Notes under the pieces: model-generated | What the model was told of the DNA's origin: nothing | Seen by the model: only the letters and a program-made list of their open reading frames with translations | The model's database searches: none | Made by a program: the position numbers and the translations under genes | In this document: positions 25,078 through 33,996 of the stretch, piece by piece | Layout: each line of letters starts with the position of its first letter | Position numbering within the stretch: position 1 is the stretch's first letter | Source: Bradyrhizobium sp. 164 | Lineage (GTDB): Bacteria > Pseudomonadota > Alphaproteobacteria > Rhizobiales > Xanthobacteraceae | Length of the DNA stretch: 64,000 bases | Reading direction: 5' to 3' | NCBI RefSeq assembly: GCF_023073715.1 | Contig: NZ_JADPKA010000110.1 | Location: forward strand, 310,001-374,000

Positions 25078-25809
25078 CTATTTCCCCGTGATGTAGCCGG
25101 GGATCGCAACCCAGCGCTCAAGGAAGCGCATCGCGGTCACGACGACGGCGTTGACAAGGAGATAGAGGATCGTCGCAGCGGTGAAGGCCTCGAACACCTG
25201 GAACGAGAACTCCTGCATGGAGCGCGCCTGTCCGGTCAGCTCGAGCAGGCCGATGGTGATCGCAACCGCCGTGTTCTTGATGGTGTTGAGGAACTCAGAG
25301 GTCAAGGGCGGCAGGATGATGCGGAACGCCATCGGCAGCAGCACGTAGCGATAGCCCTGCACCGTGGTCAGACCCAGCGCGGTTGCGGCCATCTTCTGCC
25401 CGCGCGGCAGCGAACCGATGCCGGCCTGCAATTGCACGGCGACGCGGGCCGACATGAAGAAGCCGACACCGATCGCGGCCGTCCAGAACGGCGCGTTCGG
25501 CAGCTGCTTCAGCCAAGTGCCGGCGCCTCTTGGCAGCAGTTCCGGCAGCACGAAGAACCACAGGAAGAGCTGCACGAGCAGCGGCATGTTACGGAAGAAT
25601 TCGACATAGGCAAAGCCGAACCAATTCGCTCCCCTCGACGGCAGCGTGCGCATCACGCCGACGATGGAGCCGGTGATCAGCGCGATGACCCAGGCCAGCG
25701 CCGCAGTCTTGAGGGTCAGCACCAGTCCCGACAGCAGCATGTCGAGATAGGTGCCGGTCCCCATCGGGTTCGGCTGGAAAAAGATTCCCCAGTTCCAGTT
25801 GTAGTTCAC
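25078..25809 (-). CDS. gltJ: Glutamate/aspartate-type ABC transporter permease (GltJ type)
   Basis: A 243-aa permease beginning NYNWNWGIFFQPNPMGTGTY, typical of GltJ N termini. GTG 25809 is chosen because GGGGGA lies directly upstream; a TTG eight codons earlier is the alternative. The EAA loop reads VAVQLQAGIGSLPRGQKMA then ATALGLTTVQGYRYVLLP. It partners GltK in the membrane. Between it and the binding-protein gene is the hairpin at 25899-25926. Confidence 0.92.
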   Translation of the reverse strand: MNYNWNWGIFFQPNPMGTGTYLDMLLSGLVLTLKTAALAWVIALITGSIVGVMRTLPSRGANWFGFAYVEFFRNMPLLVQLFLWFFVLPELLPRGAGTWLKQLPNAPFWTAAIGVGFFMSARVAVQLQAGIGSLPRGQKMAATALGLTTVQGYRYVLLPMAFRIILPPLTSEFLNTIKNTAVAITIGLLELTGQARSMQEFSFQVFEAFTAATILYLLVNAVVVTAMRFLERWVAIPGYITGK

Positions 25810-25898
25810 GTGTCCCCCGCGCGAACGCGCCAATCATGGATGTCCCGGCACCTATGCAAATGTCCGGCCATTCTCCCTCCAGAATGTCCGAAATGTAC

Positions 25899-25926
25899 CG
25901 CCTCTCCCCGCAAGCGGGGAGAGGCG
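25899..25926. terminator. Strong hairpin between gltI- and gltJ-type genes
   Basis: The 13-bp arms CGCCTCTCCCCGC and GCGGGGAGAGGCG are separated by AA. There is no T-run after it on the minus strand, so this is more likely an attenuating or mRNA-stabilising stem that keeps binding-protein mRNA more abundant than permease mRNA than a full terminator. Confidence 0.5.
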
Positions 25927-25938
25927 AACAGCTCCATC

Positions 25939-26850
25939 TTACTTGTAATCGTCCGGATTCGGCGAGTCCGTCGGCTTGGCGAACTCGTTCTTCAGCTCTG
26001 GCGAAATCGGCGTGTTGAGGTTCAGTCCCTTCGGCGGGATCTTCTGGGTGAACCACTTATCGTAGATCTTCTGGGCTTCGCCGGACGTATAGAGCGCCGC
26101 CGTCGCCGCATCGACCACCTTCTTGAAGGCGGGGTCATCCTTGCGCAGCATGATGCCATAGGGCTCGGGCTTGGAGAACGCGTCCTTGGAGATGGCATAG
26201 TCGTCCGGGTTCTTCGACCCGGCCACGAGGCTCGCCAGCAGGATGTCGTCCATCACGAAGGCGACCGCGCGGTCGGTCTCGACCATCAGGAAGGCCTCGG
26301 CGTGGTCCTTGGCGGGAATGATGTTGGCGCCGAGGCCCTTGGCAACGTTGGCTTCGGTGAGCTGCTTGATGTTGGTGGTGCCGGCGGTCGAGACCACGGT
26401 CTTGCCCTTGAGATCGTCGATCGACTTCAGGCCGCTCGACTTCTTGAACACGTAGCGGCTGGCCGTCAGATAGTGGGTGTTGGTAAAAGCGACCTGCTTC
26501 TGGCGCTCGGCATTGTTGGTGGTCGAGCCGCATTCGAGGTCGATGGTGCCGTTCGCCATCAGCGGGATGCGGGTCGCCGAGGTCACCGGATTGAGCTTGA
26601 CCTCGAGCTTGTCCAGCTTGAGCTCCTTCTTCACGGCATCGACGATCTTGTAGCAGATGTCCATCGCGAACCCGATGGGCTTCTGGTTGTCGTCGAGATA
26701 GGAGAACGGGATCGAGGAGTCGCGGAAGCCCAGCGTGATCGCGCCGGTGTCCTTGATGTTCTTCAGCGTGCCGGTCAGCTCCTGGGCCCCGGCCTGGCTG
26801 ACGGCGAAGGTCGCGGCAAGCGCGAGCCCGATGTAACGGAAATGTTTCAC
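25939..26850 (-). CDS. gltI: Glutamate/aspartate-type ABC transporter substrate-binding protein
   Basis: A 303-aa periplasmic protein starting at GTG after AGGGGAAG. The signal peptide is MKHFRYIGLALAATFAVSQA with cleavage near AGAQ. The SBP_bac_3 domain closely follows E. coli GltI: FRDSSIPFSYLDDNQKPIGF, VTSATRIPLMANGTIDLECG then STTNNAERQKQVAF, and VSTAGTTNIKQL. The ECGSTTNN-ERQK segment is diagnostic for the glutamate/aspartate group. It is the first gene of the transporter operon. Confidence 0.93.
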   Translation of the reverse strand: MKHFRYIGLALAATFAVSQAGAQELTGTLKNIKDTGAITLGFRDSSIPFSYLDDNQKPIGFAMDICYKIVDAVKKELKLDKLEVKLNPVTSATRIPLMANGTIDLECGSTTNNAERQKQVAFTNTHYLTASRYVFKKSSGLKSIDDLKGKTVVSTAGTTNIKQLTEANVAKGLGANIIPAKDHAEAFLMVETDRAVAFVMDDILLASLVAGSKNPDDYAISKDAFSKPEPYGIMLRKDDPAFKKVVDAATAALYTSGEAQKIYDKWFTQKIPPKGLNLNTPISPELKNEFAKPTDSPNPDDYK

Positions 26851-26935
26851 TTTTCTTCCCCTTTCGGATGATGCGGCCCGGATGCAAGCACAAATCGAGC
26901 CGGATTAGAATGTAACTTTCGGCTGGATCAAAGGC

Positions 26936-28321
26936 TCAGGTTAACGGCGCCGGCAACTCGCCGAGATCCCAGAACAGCCCGGCCATCACCGTCAAGGCCT
27001 CTTCGGTCAATGGCAGCAGGATGTGCTCATTGGGCGCATGTTGGGAGCAACCGGGGTAGGAGTGCGGCACCCAGATCGTCGGCAGGCCCAGGATTTCGGA
27101 GAACACGTCGTTGGGCAGCGAGCCGCCGAAATTCGGCAGCACGGCCGGCGCCTTGCCGGTCGTCTCCTGCACTGAATTGGCCGCCCATTTGATCCAGGGG
27201 CTGTCGAAATCGGTCCGCGATGCGGCAAAACTCTGGGCCGCCCGCACCTCGACCATAGGAAAACCCTTTGCGACCAGATGCGCGCGGATGGCCTCGATCA
27301 GACCCTCGATCTTCGTCCCGACCACGAAACGCAGTTGCAGCACGGCATTGGCATGGCCGGGAATGGCGTTCGCCGGCTTCTCGATATTGCCCGAGGCCAT
27401 CGCCAGCACTTCCAGCGTGTTCCAGGCGTAGAGCCGTTCGGCCGCCGACAGGCCCTCCTCGCCCCAATTCTCCGCCAGCGCCGGCTCGTCCGCGGTCGGC
27501 ACCACCTGCACGTCGGCGAGATAGCTGCGGATCTGGTTGGTGAGCCGCGGCGGCTTCAGCGCGTCGAGCTGGAGACGGCCGTGGCCATCAACCAGCGTGG
27601 AGATCGCGTTGACCAGGATGGTCGCGGGGTTGGCGAGCACGCCGCCCCAATTGCCCGAATGGTGACCGCCGTCGCGCAAGTTCACATCGAGATGGATGCG
27701 GATGCCGCCGCGGCAGCCCAGAAACAGCGTCGGACGGTCGGCGGACAGACGCGGCCCGTCCGAGGCCATGAACAGATCGCCCTTGAGCGCATCGCGATTG
27801 AGGTCGCAGACCTTGCCGAGATCGGGCGAGCCGATCTCCTCGCCCATCTCGACAATGAATTTGGCGTTGAAGCCGAGCTTGCCGCCTCTCGCCTCGCGCA
27901 CGGCGCGCAGCGCCGCCATATTGATGCTGTGCTGGCCCTTGTTGTCGGCAGTGCCGCGGCCATAGAGGCGCGTGCCCGCAACCGTCGTGCGCCAGGGATC
28001 GCGGCCGTCGCGCCACTCGCCCTCCATGCCGTCGACGACATCGCCATGGCCGTAGATCAGCACGGTCGGCACTGAGTCACTCTCGTGGTGCTCGGCAAAC
28101 AGGAACGGCGCCTTGCCGCTCGGGGATTCGACGATGCGGCTGGTGAAATCAAGCGCGGCAAAGGCCGGTTGCATTTCCTGTTCCAGATAGGCGCGCAGCT
28201 CAGTGCCGCGCGAGGGATTCTGGCTCTCGGTCCGATAAGCGATCCGGCGGTCGAGCTCGGTGAGGAACGCACCGGATTTGAAATCCTCGCGGGCGCGGGC
28301 GATAGCGTCGGCTCTGGTCAT
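26936..28321 (-). CDS. M20-family metallopeptidase (dipeptidase/deacetylase type)
   Basis: A 461-aa cytosolic zinc hydrolase. Metal and catalytic residues are visible in LIYGHGDVVDG (HxD), GRGTADNKGQH (bridging Asp), VEMGEEIGSPDL (Glu-Glu pair) and the C-terminal His in WVPHSYPGCSQHAPNEH. A dimerisation lid domain lies between about 210 and 330. Peptide or N-acyl amino acid hydrolysis is expected. The gene is 86 bp upstream of the glt-type operon on the same strand, so amino acids released by it and those imported may share control, by inference only. Confidence 0.88.
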   Translation of the reverse strand: MTRADAIARAREDFKSGAFLTELDRRIAYRTESQNPSRGTELRAYLEQEMQPAFAALDFTSRIVESPSGKAPFLFAEHHESDSVPTVLIYGHGDVVDGMEGEWRDGRDPWRTTVAGTRLYGRGTADNKGQHSINMAALRAVREARGGKLGFNAKFIVEMGEEIGSPDLGKVCDLNRDALKGDLFMASDGPRLSADRPTLFLGCRGGIRIHLDVNLRDGGHHSGNWGGVLANPATILVNAISTLVDGHGRLQLDALKPPRLTNQIRSYLADVQVVPTADEPALAENWGEEGLSAAERLYAWNTLEVLAMASGNIEKPANAIPGHANAVLQLRFVVGTKIEGLIEAIRAHLVAKGFPMVEVRAAQSFAASRTDFDSPWIKWAANSVQETTGKAPAVLPNFGGSLPNDVFSEILGLPTIWVPHSYPGCSQHAPNEHILLPLTEEALTVMAGLFWDLGELPAPLT

Positions 28322-28586
28322 GACTTGCTTTTCGAGATTTTGAGACGAAGGACATTACCCGAGACGGGCGGGTCTTCGAAAGTGGCGGGACTTCGATAGT
28401 TCTTGGGGTTCTCTTGGAATTTGGTTCTTGCTCTCGTGAGATTGGCTTGCCAAGTGCGGCAGCACTGCGGATTTTGGCCTTGCCAAGGCCGAGACATCCA
28501 AGTCTAGGATATGCAAGAACTTCGCCAAGTTCGGGCGCACGTCTACCATTCGAAGAGCGCTCAGTACAGAGTGCCGAGGGACCGTC

Positions 28587-29966
28587 ATGGCCAAAGAGAT
28601 CAGGCTCAACGCTTTTGCGATGAATTGCGTCGCACACCAGTCACCGGGCCTGTGGACCCATCCGCGTGATCGCACCGCCAACTATAACCGCCTGCCCTAT
28701 TGGATTGATCTCGCCAAGACGTTGGAGCGCGGCCGCTTCGACGGGCTGTTCCTCGCCGACGTGCTCGGCGTTTATGACGTCTACGGCAATAGCCCTGACG
28801 CAGCCTTGCGCAACGCAGCACAGACGCCGTCGAACGAGCCGCTGCTGCTGCTCTCGGCGATGGCGGCAGTAACGCAAAATCTCGGGTTCGGCGTCACCAG
28901 CAATCTGTCCTTCGAGCCGCCCTACCCGTTCGCGCGGCGGATGTCGACGCTCGATCACCTCACCGAGGGACGGATCGGATGGAACGTCGTCACTGGCTAT
29001 CTCGACAGCGCCGCGCGCGGCGCCGGCAAGGACAAGCAGACCGGGCACGACGACCGCTACGACATCGCCGACGAATATATGGAGGTCGTCTACAAGCTCT
29101 GGGAAGGAAGCTGGAAGGACGATGCCGTGCTGCGAGACCGGACGCGCGGCATCTTCACCGATCCCGCGAAAGTTCATCGCGTCAACCATGAGGGCGCGAA
29201 CTACCGCATCAACAACACCATTCATCTCAGCGAGCCGTCGCCGCAGCGCACGCCCGTGCTGTACCAGGCCGGCACCTCGCCGCGCGGCCGGCAATTCGCG
29301 GCGAAGCATGCCGAATGCGTGTTCATGTCGGGACCGTCGGCCAAGGTGATCGCGCCGCGCGTGGCAGCAATCCGGCAAGAGGCCGCCGCGCTCGGCCGTA
29401 ACCCGGCCGAAATCCTGATGTTCTCGATGATGACGATCATCCTCGGACGGACGGAAGCCGAGGCGAAAGAGAAATACGCCGACTATCGCCGCCATATCAG
29501 CCCCGAAGGCGCGCTGGCGCTGATGTCGGGCTGGACCGGCGTCGACTTCTCCGGTTACGACCTCGACCAGCAGGTCCGGCACGTCCAGAACGACGCTGGC
29601 CGCAGCGCCATGGACAACGTCACCCGGGCCGATCCGGACCGGGTCTGGACTGTGCGCGACGTCATCGAGCATGTCGGCATCGGCGGCGCCGGCCCCGTCG
29701 TGATCGGCACGCCGGAGATGGTTGCCGACAAGATCGAGCAATGGTTCGAGGCGACCGATGTCGACGGCCTCAACGTCGCCTTTGCGATCTCGCCCGGCGA
29801 TTTCGAGGATATCGCCGACATGCTGGTGCCGGAGCTGACGCGGCGCGGACGGTACAAGCCGGGCTATGCCAAGGGCACGCTGCGGGAGAAGCTGTTCGGC
29901 GAGGGCCGGGCAAGGCTCGATGCGCCGCACCCGGCGGCGGGGTATCGGGTGGGGAAGACGGGGTAG
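28587..29966 (+). CDS. LLM-class flavin-dependent monooxygenase (second copy type)
   Basis: A 459-aa NtaA/DmoA-group luciferase-like enzyme. It has NRLPYWIDLAKTLERGRFDG then LFLADVLG, RRMSTLDHLTEGRIGWNVVT, GHDDRYDIADEYMEVVYKLW and YQAGTSPRGRQFAAKHAE. GAGGGAC precedes the ATG. It is clearly a paralogue of the 11529 gene rather than a recent duplicate. It stands alone between the divergent M20 gene and a convergent ThDP-enzyme gene; no flavin reductase is nearby. Sulfur or nitrogen compound oxidation is likely but unproven. Confidence 0.9.
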   Translation: MAKEIRLNAFAMNCVAHQSPGLWTHPRDRTANYNRLPYWIDLAKTLERGRFDGLFLADVLGVYDVYGNSPDAALRNAAQTPSNEPLLLLSAMAAVTQNLGFGVTSNLSFEPPYPFARRMSTLDHLTEGRIGWNVVTGYLDSAARGAGKDKQTGHDDRYDIADEYMEVVYKLWEGSWKDDAVLRDRTRGIFTDPAKVHRVNHEGANYRINNTIHLSEPSPQRTPVLYQAGTSPRGRQFAAKHAECVFMSGPSAKVIAPRVAAIRQEAAALGRNPAEILMFSMMTIILGRTEAEAKEKYADYRRHISPEGALALMSGWTGVDFSGYDLDQQVRHVQNDAGRSAMDNVTRADPDRVWTVRDVIEHVGIGGAGPVVIGTPEMVADKIEQWFEATDVDGLNVAFAISPGDFEDIADMLVPELTRRGRYKPGYAKGTLREKLFGEGRARLDAPHPAAGYRVGKTG

Positions 29967-29980
29967 GAGCCACACTCTCA

Positions 29981-30151
29981 CTGTCATGCCCCGGCTTGCC
30001 ATCTTCGCTGAAGCTTCGCCGGCCGAGTGAGCTTGCAAGCCCCGCATAGCCTAGCGCAGCCGGGACCGGGGCATCCAGTACGCCGCGGCCTATCGAGGAA
30101 TCACAGCCGTCTCTGGAATACTGGATCGCCCGCCTTCGCGCGCGATGACAG
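29981..30151. repeat. Palindromic intergenic element A, copy 2
   Basis: It starts CTGTCATGCCCCGGC and ends CGATGACAG like copy 1 and shares catccagtacgccgcggcc and gaatactggatcgcccg, but carries roughly 65 extra bp near its left end. It lies between convergent genes (monooxygenase and ThDP enzyme). Confidence 0.7.
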
Positions 30152-30175
30152 CTGAGAACTTGGAGGCAGCGCTAC

Positions 30176-31837
30176 TTACACCCTCCCGTCCACCAGCACC
30201 TCGATCAGCTTCGTCCCCGGCCGGCCAAGCGCCGACGACAGGGTCGTCTTCAGCTCACGCGAATCGCTGACCTTGATCGCCTCGCAGCCAAGCGCTTTCG
30301 CGACGCCCGCAAAATCCACCGGCGGATCGACGAAATCCATGCCGACGTAATTGTCGTCACCGTGGAATGCGAGCAGGCGCTGCTTGATGATGCGGTAGCC
30401 GCCATTGTTGGCGATGACGACGTTGAGCGGCAGCTTGTGATGCGCCGCCGTCCACAGCGCCTGGATCGAATACATCGCGCTGCCGTCGCCGGAGAAACAG
30501 ACGACGGGGCGATCCGGATTGGCGATGCTGACGCCGACCGAGGCAGGCAGGCCCCAGCCGATGCCGCCGGAGGCGAGGCCGTGATAGCCGTAGCGTTCGC
30601 GATGCGGACGCAGGTTGGTGATCTGGCGGCTGGAGGTGAGCCCTTCGTCCACGAGAATGGCATGTTCGGGCATGGCCTCGACCATTTGCAACACCAGAAA
30701 GTCCGGGTCGATCGGCGTGCGGCCCGCGCTCCTGTTGATCTGCTCGATCAGCGCGGCGCGGCGCGCAGTCCAATTCTTCGGCACGAGCTCGGCGAGGTGC
30801 TGCTTGGCGCGGCTCGCGAGTGTTGCGCCGCCCATCTCTTTCAGCACCGGGATCAGCGCGCGCAGCGTTTCCTTCAAATCCGCCTTCAGCGCGATCTCGG
30901 CGCCGTAATTCTTGGCGATCTCCCAATCGACGAGACCGATCTGCACGATGCCGAGACCATCCGGCAGCGCATCGACTTCGCTATGGACCGACATCCGCAG
31001 CGGATCACCGCCAAGCGCAATCAGGAGATCGTAGGGCGCGAGCGTATCGCGCGCCGCTTTCTGAACCCGCGCCAGCGTGCCGACGAAGCTCGGGCTCTCC
31101 GAGAGGAAGTGCGCACCGTAAGCTGTCGAGGATTGAAACGCGGCGGCGCCGAGCAACTCCGCCAATTCAGCCGCCTCCTTCAGCGCGTCACTCTTGACCA
31201 CTTCGTCCATGGTGACGATCACAGGACGCTCGGCTTTCAGCAGCCGCGCAGCAAAGGCCCTGAGCGCACCATCTGATGGTCTGGTACGCGCGTCGATGCG
31301 GGTGGAGCGGCCGAGATCGATGCCCGCCTCGCTATTGAGGATGTCGCCAGGCAGCGAGATGAACACGGGGCCGGTTGGCGGCGTGGTCGCGACCTTTGCC
31401 GCGCGGCGCACGATGCGCGGCAGGTCCTCGAGCCGCGTCACCTCGACCGCCCATTTCACCAGCGGCTCGGCCATGCGCACCAAGGGACCGTACAGCACCG
31501 GCTCCATCAGGCCGTGGCCCTGCTCCTGCTGGCCGGCGGTGAGGATCATCGGCGTGCCCGTGAACTTGGCGTTGTAGAGCGAGCCCATCGCGTTGCCGAG
31601 GCCGGGCGCGACATGGACGTTGCAAGCGACAAGCTTTCCGGAGGCGCGGCTGTAACCGTCGGCGATCGCGACCACCAGGCTCTCTTGCATCGCCATCACA
31701 TAGGTGAGATCAGGGTGATCCTTCAGCGCATGCATGATCGGCAACTCGGTGGTGCCGGGATTGCCGAACAGATGGGTGATGCCTTCGTCCTTGAGCAGCG
31801 CGAGAAAGGCCGAGCGGCCGGTGATCTTGTTCTTCAT
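30176..31837 (-). CDS. Thiamine-diphosphate enzyme (benzoylformate decarboxylase/acetolactate synthase-like)
   Basis: A 553-aa three-domain ThDP enzyme. The N-terminal part has HLFGNPGTTELPIMHAL, the catalytic Glu in YVMAMQESLVVAIADGYSRA, and HVAPGLGNAMGSL, with a His where benzoylformate decarboxylase has its active-site His. The ThDP/Mg site is FSGDGSAMYSIQALWTAAHH then NVVIANNGGYRIIKQ. ATG 31837 has TGGAGGAAAC upstream; the 63 codons before it in frame come from a palindromic element. Decarboxylation of a 2-oxoacid is the best guess; acetolactate formation is not excluded. It is monocistronic here. Confidence 0.85.
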   Translation of the reverse strand: MKNKITGRSAFLALLKDEGITHLFGNPGTTELPIMHALKDHPDLTYVMAMQESLVVAIADGYSRASGKLVACNVHVAPGLGNAMGSLYNAKFTGTPMILTAGQQEQGHGLMEPVLYGPLVRMAEPLVKWAVEVTRLEDLPRIVRRAAKVATTPPTGPVFISLPGDILNSEAGIDLGRSTRIDARTRPSDGALRAFAARLLKAERPVIVTMDEVVKSDALKEAAELAELLGAAAFQSSTAYGAHFLSESPSFVGTLARVQKAARDTLAPYDLLIALGGDPLRMSVHSEVDALPDGLGIVQIGLVDWEIAKNYGAEIALKADLKETLRALIPVLKEMGGATLASRAKQHLAELVPKNWTARRAALIEQINRSAGRTPIDPDFLVLQMVEAMPEHAILVDEGLTSSRQITNLRPHRERYGYHGLASGGIGWGLPASVGVSIANPDRPVVCFSGDGSAMYSIQALWTAAHHKLPLNVVIANNGGYRIIKQRLLAFHGDDNYVGMDFVDPPVDFAGVAKALGCEAIKVSDSRELKTTLSSALGRPGTKLIEVLVDGRV

Positions 31838-31946
31838 GTTTCCTCCAGGAGCGGACGTTGCCGCAAGGATGGGCGTATGATGGCCGAAGTCGGAGGAAGC
31901 GTGCAAGGAAACGCGGTCATGGCTGCGTTGCGTGAGCGCCTCTCCG

Positions 31947-31996
31947 TGTCCCGGACGTGGCGCAAACGTGTAACGTTGCGACGCAGAGCCGGGACA
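31947..31996. repeat. Palindromic element with TGTCCCGG/CCGGGACA arms
   Basis: Perfect 8-bp outer arms (31947-31954, 31989-31996) enclose a loop of 34 bp that itself contains aacgt/acgtt symmetry. It is related to the stem at 13816-13854. It lies in the 262-bp gap between the ThDP-enzyme gene and the GFA gene, which otherwise holds only a second CCCCGG/CCGGGG symmetry near 32030-32080. Confidence 0.55.
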
Positions 31997-32099
31997 CAGA
32001 ACTCGCACGGCGGAGGCTGGTACCATGGCCCCGGCTCAGGAGCGCACCGCCGAAGGGGCGCAGCGCTGCGTCCGGGGCACGAGAGCTGTGCGCGGTGCG

Positions 32100-32603
32100 C
32101 TACATCTCCTCCCGCCCCAATTCGAACGGATCCTCGCCCCTCACCCGTTTCTTCCTTTTCGAGCGCTGCCAGACCACGCCAGGAAAGCCCTTCAGCGGCA
32201 CCAGCGGCTCGCCGGCATAGGCCCATTCCTGCAGCTCTTCGATGGCGATGTGATAGAGCGGCTGGCGGCCGGTGCGCTCGTTGAACAGCGCGCGGGGGAT
32301 ATTGACCATGTGCGGCCCGCGCGGGCGCTCATAAGCGATCGGCGTGCCGCAATGCGAGCAGAAGCTGCGGGTGGTCTTCGTGGCCTTGTCTTCGTAACGC
32401 GTGAGCGCAGTCTTGCCAGCGGTGATGCGAAAGCGCTTCTTCCAGCTCCCGACATAGGTCGCGTAGGCCGCGCCATGGGCGCGGCGGCTGGCGGCGGAAT
32501 GATCATGCCAGGCCCAGCGCGCAGGCACGTCGATCTCGAAGCTGACCTTGCCGCAGAGACATTGCCCGGTGGCAATTCCTGCGGCGGCGGCGGCTTTGGC
32601 CAT
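32100..32603 (-). CDS. GFA/CENP-V-family protein lacking the catalytic zinc cysteines
   Basis: A 167-aa protein. The structural zinc cysteines are present (QCLCGKV near residue 14 and FCSHCGTPIAYE near 93). The middle motif of the family, CHCxxCR-x-x-G, reads WHDHSAASRRAHGAA, so the two cysteines that hold the catalytic zinc or glutathione site are gone. Glutathione-dependent formaldehyde chemistry is therefore unlikely; a binding or different role is possible. ATG 32603 with GGAGAG is preferred over the frame's first start. Confidence 0.82.
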   Translation of the reverse strand: MAKAAAAAGIATGQCLCGKVSFEIDVPARWAWHDHSAASRRAHGAAYATYVGSWKKRFRITAGKTALTRYEDKATKTTRSFCSHCGTPIAYERPRGPHMVNIPRALFNERTGRQPLYHIAIEELQEWAYAGEPLVPLKGFPGVVWQRSKRKKRVRGEDPFELGREEM

Positions 32604-32647
32604 GGGGATTCTCTCCGTCGTCATTGCGAGGACGAGAATACACGATT

Positions 32648-32751
32648 GTCATTCCGGGGCGCGACGAAGTCGCGAGCCCGAATCCATCGGGCGGCACGCC
32701 AGGATGCGACATGGATTCCCGGCTCGAGGCGTTGCGTCGCCCCGGAATGAC
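32648..32751. repeat. Palindromic intergenic element B, copy 2
   Basis: Same outer arms as copy 1 (GTCATTCCG / CGGAATGAC), inner gcccgaatccat and atggattcc. It sits directly between the GFA gene and the Old Yellow Enzyme gene. Confidence 0.7.
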
Positions 32752-32760
32752 GGAAACAGT

Positions 32761-33888
32761 TCAGGCCGGCGTCAGTTCGTCATACGCCGGATAATCCGTG
32801 TACCCCTTCTCCTCCCCACCGTAGAACGTCGCACGATTGTACGGCGTGATCGGGAAGCCGTGCCGAAGACGCCGCGGCAGGTCGGGGTTGGAGATGAAGA
32901 TGCGACCGAAGGCGATGATGTCGGCATATCCGTCGGCGATCGCGGCATTCGCGCTCTCGCCGGTGAAGCCGCCGGCGGTCATCAGCACGCCGCTGTAGAG
33001 CGGGCGGAACAGCACCATCGCGGAGGGCACGTTCTCCCAATGCACGTCGGCGCGGCCGGCGCCGCTGGAACGCGGCTCGATGAAGTGCAAATAGGCAAGA
33101 CCGAGCTTGTCGAGCGCCCTCACGACATGGCTATAGAGCGGCATCGGATCGGGCTCGCCGGAATCATTGGCGATGCCGTGAGGCGACAGCCGGACGGCGA
33201 CGCGGTTCGCTCCCCAGACGTCGATCGCGGCCTGCGTCACTTCGAACAGCAGCCGCGCGCGGTTCTCGATCGATCCGCCATACTGATCAGTGCGCTGGTT
33301 GCTGCGCGATTGCAGGAACTGCTCGAGCAGATACCCGTTGGCGCCGTGGATCTCGACGCCGTCGAAGCCGGCGGCGAGCGCATTCTTGGCACCCTGCCGG
33401 AATGCCTCGACGATGCCCTTGACCTCTTCGGTCTCCAGCGCGCGCGGCGTCTCGTAGTCCGAAATCTTGCCGTCGGCGGTCATCGCCTTCATGCCTTCGG
33501 CCTTGATCGGGATCGCCGAGGCCGACACCGGCAGCGCGCCACCGTGGAAGGAGGAATGCGAGACGCGGCCGACATGCCAAAGCTGGAGGAAGATGATGCC
33601 GCCTTTGGCGTGCACGGCATCGACCACCTTGCGCCAGCCAGCGACTTGCGCCTCCGAATAGATGCCCGGCGTCGCCGGATTGCCGCGGCCGTGCGAGAGC
33701 ACAGGGGAGGCTTCCGCGATGATCAAGCCGCCCGGCGTCGCGCGCTGGCCGTAATATTCGGCGTTGAGCGGCCACGGCGCGAAAGTTTCGCGCTCCGCCC
33801 GCATGCGCGTTAGCGGCGCCATCGCGACGCGATGCGCGAGCCTGTACGGACCGACCTGCAACGGTCGAAACAACGCCTCGAACTTCAT
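32761..33888 (-). CDS. Old Yellow Enzyme-family alkene reductase (NemA-like)
   Basis: A 375-aa FMN-dependent NAD(P)H oxidoreductase with a TIM barrel. It shows LFRPLQVGPYRLAHRVAMAP then LTRMRA, GLIIAEASPVL, IFLQLWHVGRVSH, GVEIHGANGYLLEQFLQ then SRSNQRTDQYGGS (conserved HxxN and D-x-YGG) and the phosphate site AFGRIFISNPDLPRRL. It reduces activated C=C bonds or nitro compounds. ATG 33888 with a GAGG upstream is chosen over a longer frame. With the aldehyde dehydrogenase 108 bp upstream on the same strand it may form a detoxification unit for enals. Confidence 0.9.
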   Translation of the reverse strand: MKFEALFRPLQVGPYRLAHRVAMAPLTRMRAERETFAPWPLNAEYYGQRATPGGLIIAEASPVLSHGRGNPATPGIYSEAQVAGWRKVVDAVHAKGGIIFLQLWHVGRVSHSSFHGGALPVSASAIPIKAEGMKAMTADGKISDYETPRALETEEVKGIVEAFRQGAKNALAAGFDGVEIHGANGYLLEQFLQSRSNQRTDQYGGSIENRARLLFEVTQAAIDVWGANRVAVRLSPHGIANDSGEPDPMPLYSHVVRALDKLGLAYLHFIEPRSSGAGRADVHWENVPSAMVLFRPLYSGVLMTAGGFTGESANAAIADGYADIIAFGRIFISNPDLPRRLRHGFPITPYNRATFYGGEEKGYTDYPAYDELTPA

Positions 33889-33996
33889 GCTGGCCTCAAA
33901 TGCTTCGGAAGGATGACGATCATATAGCGGGGCGGCTACCGGAAAGGTGCCGCCCCACGAAGGCAATATTCCTCCTTGCGAAAGGGAGGAGGGAAA

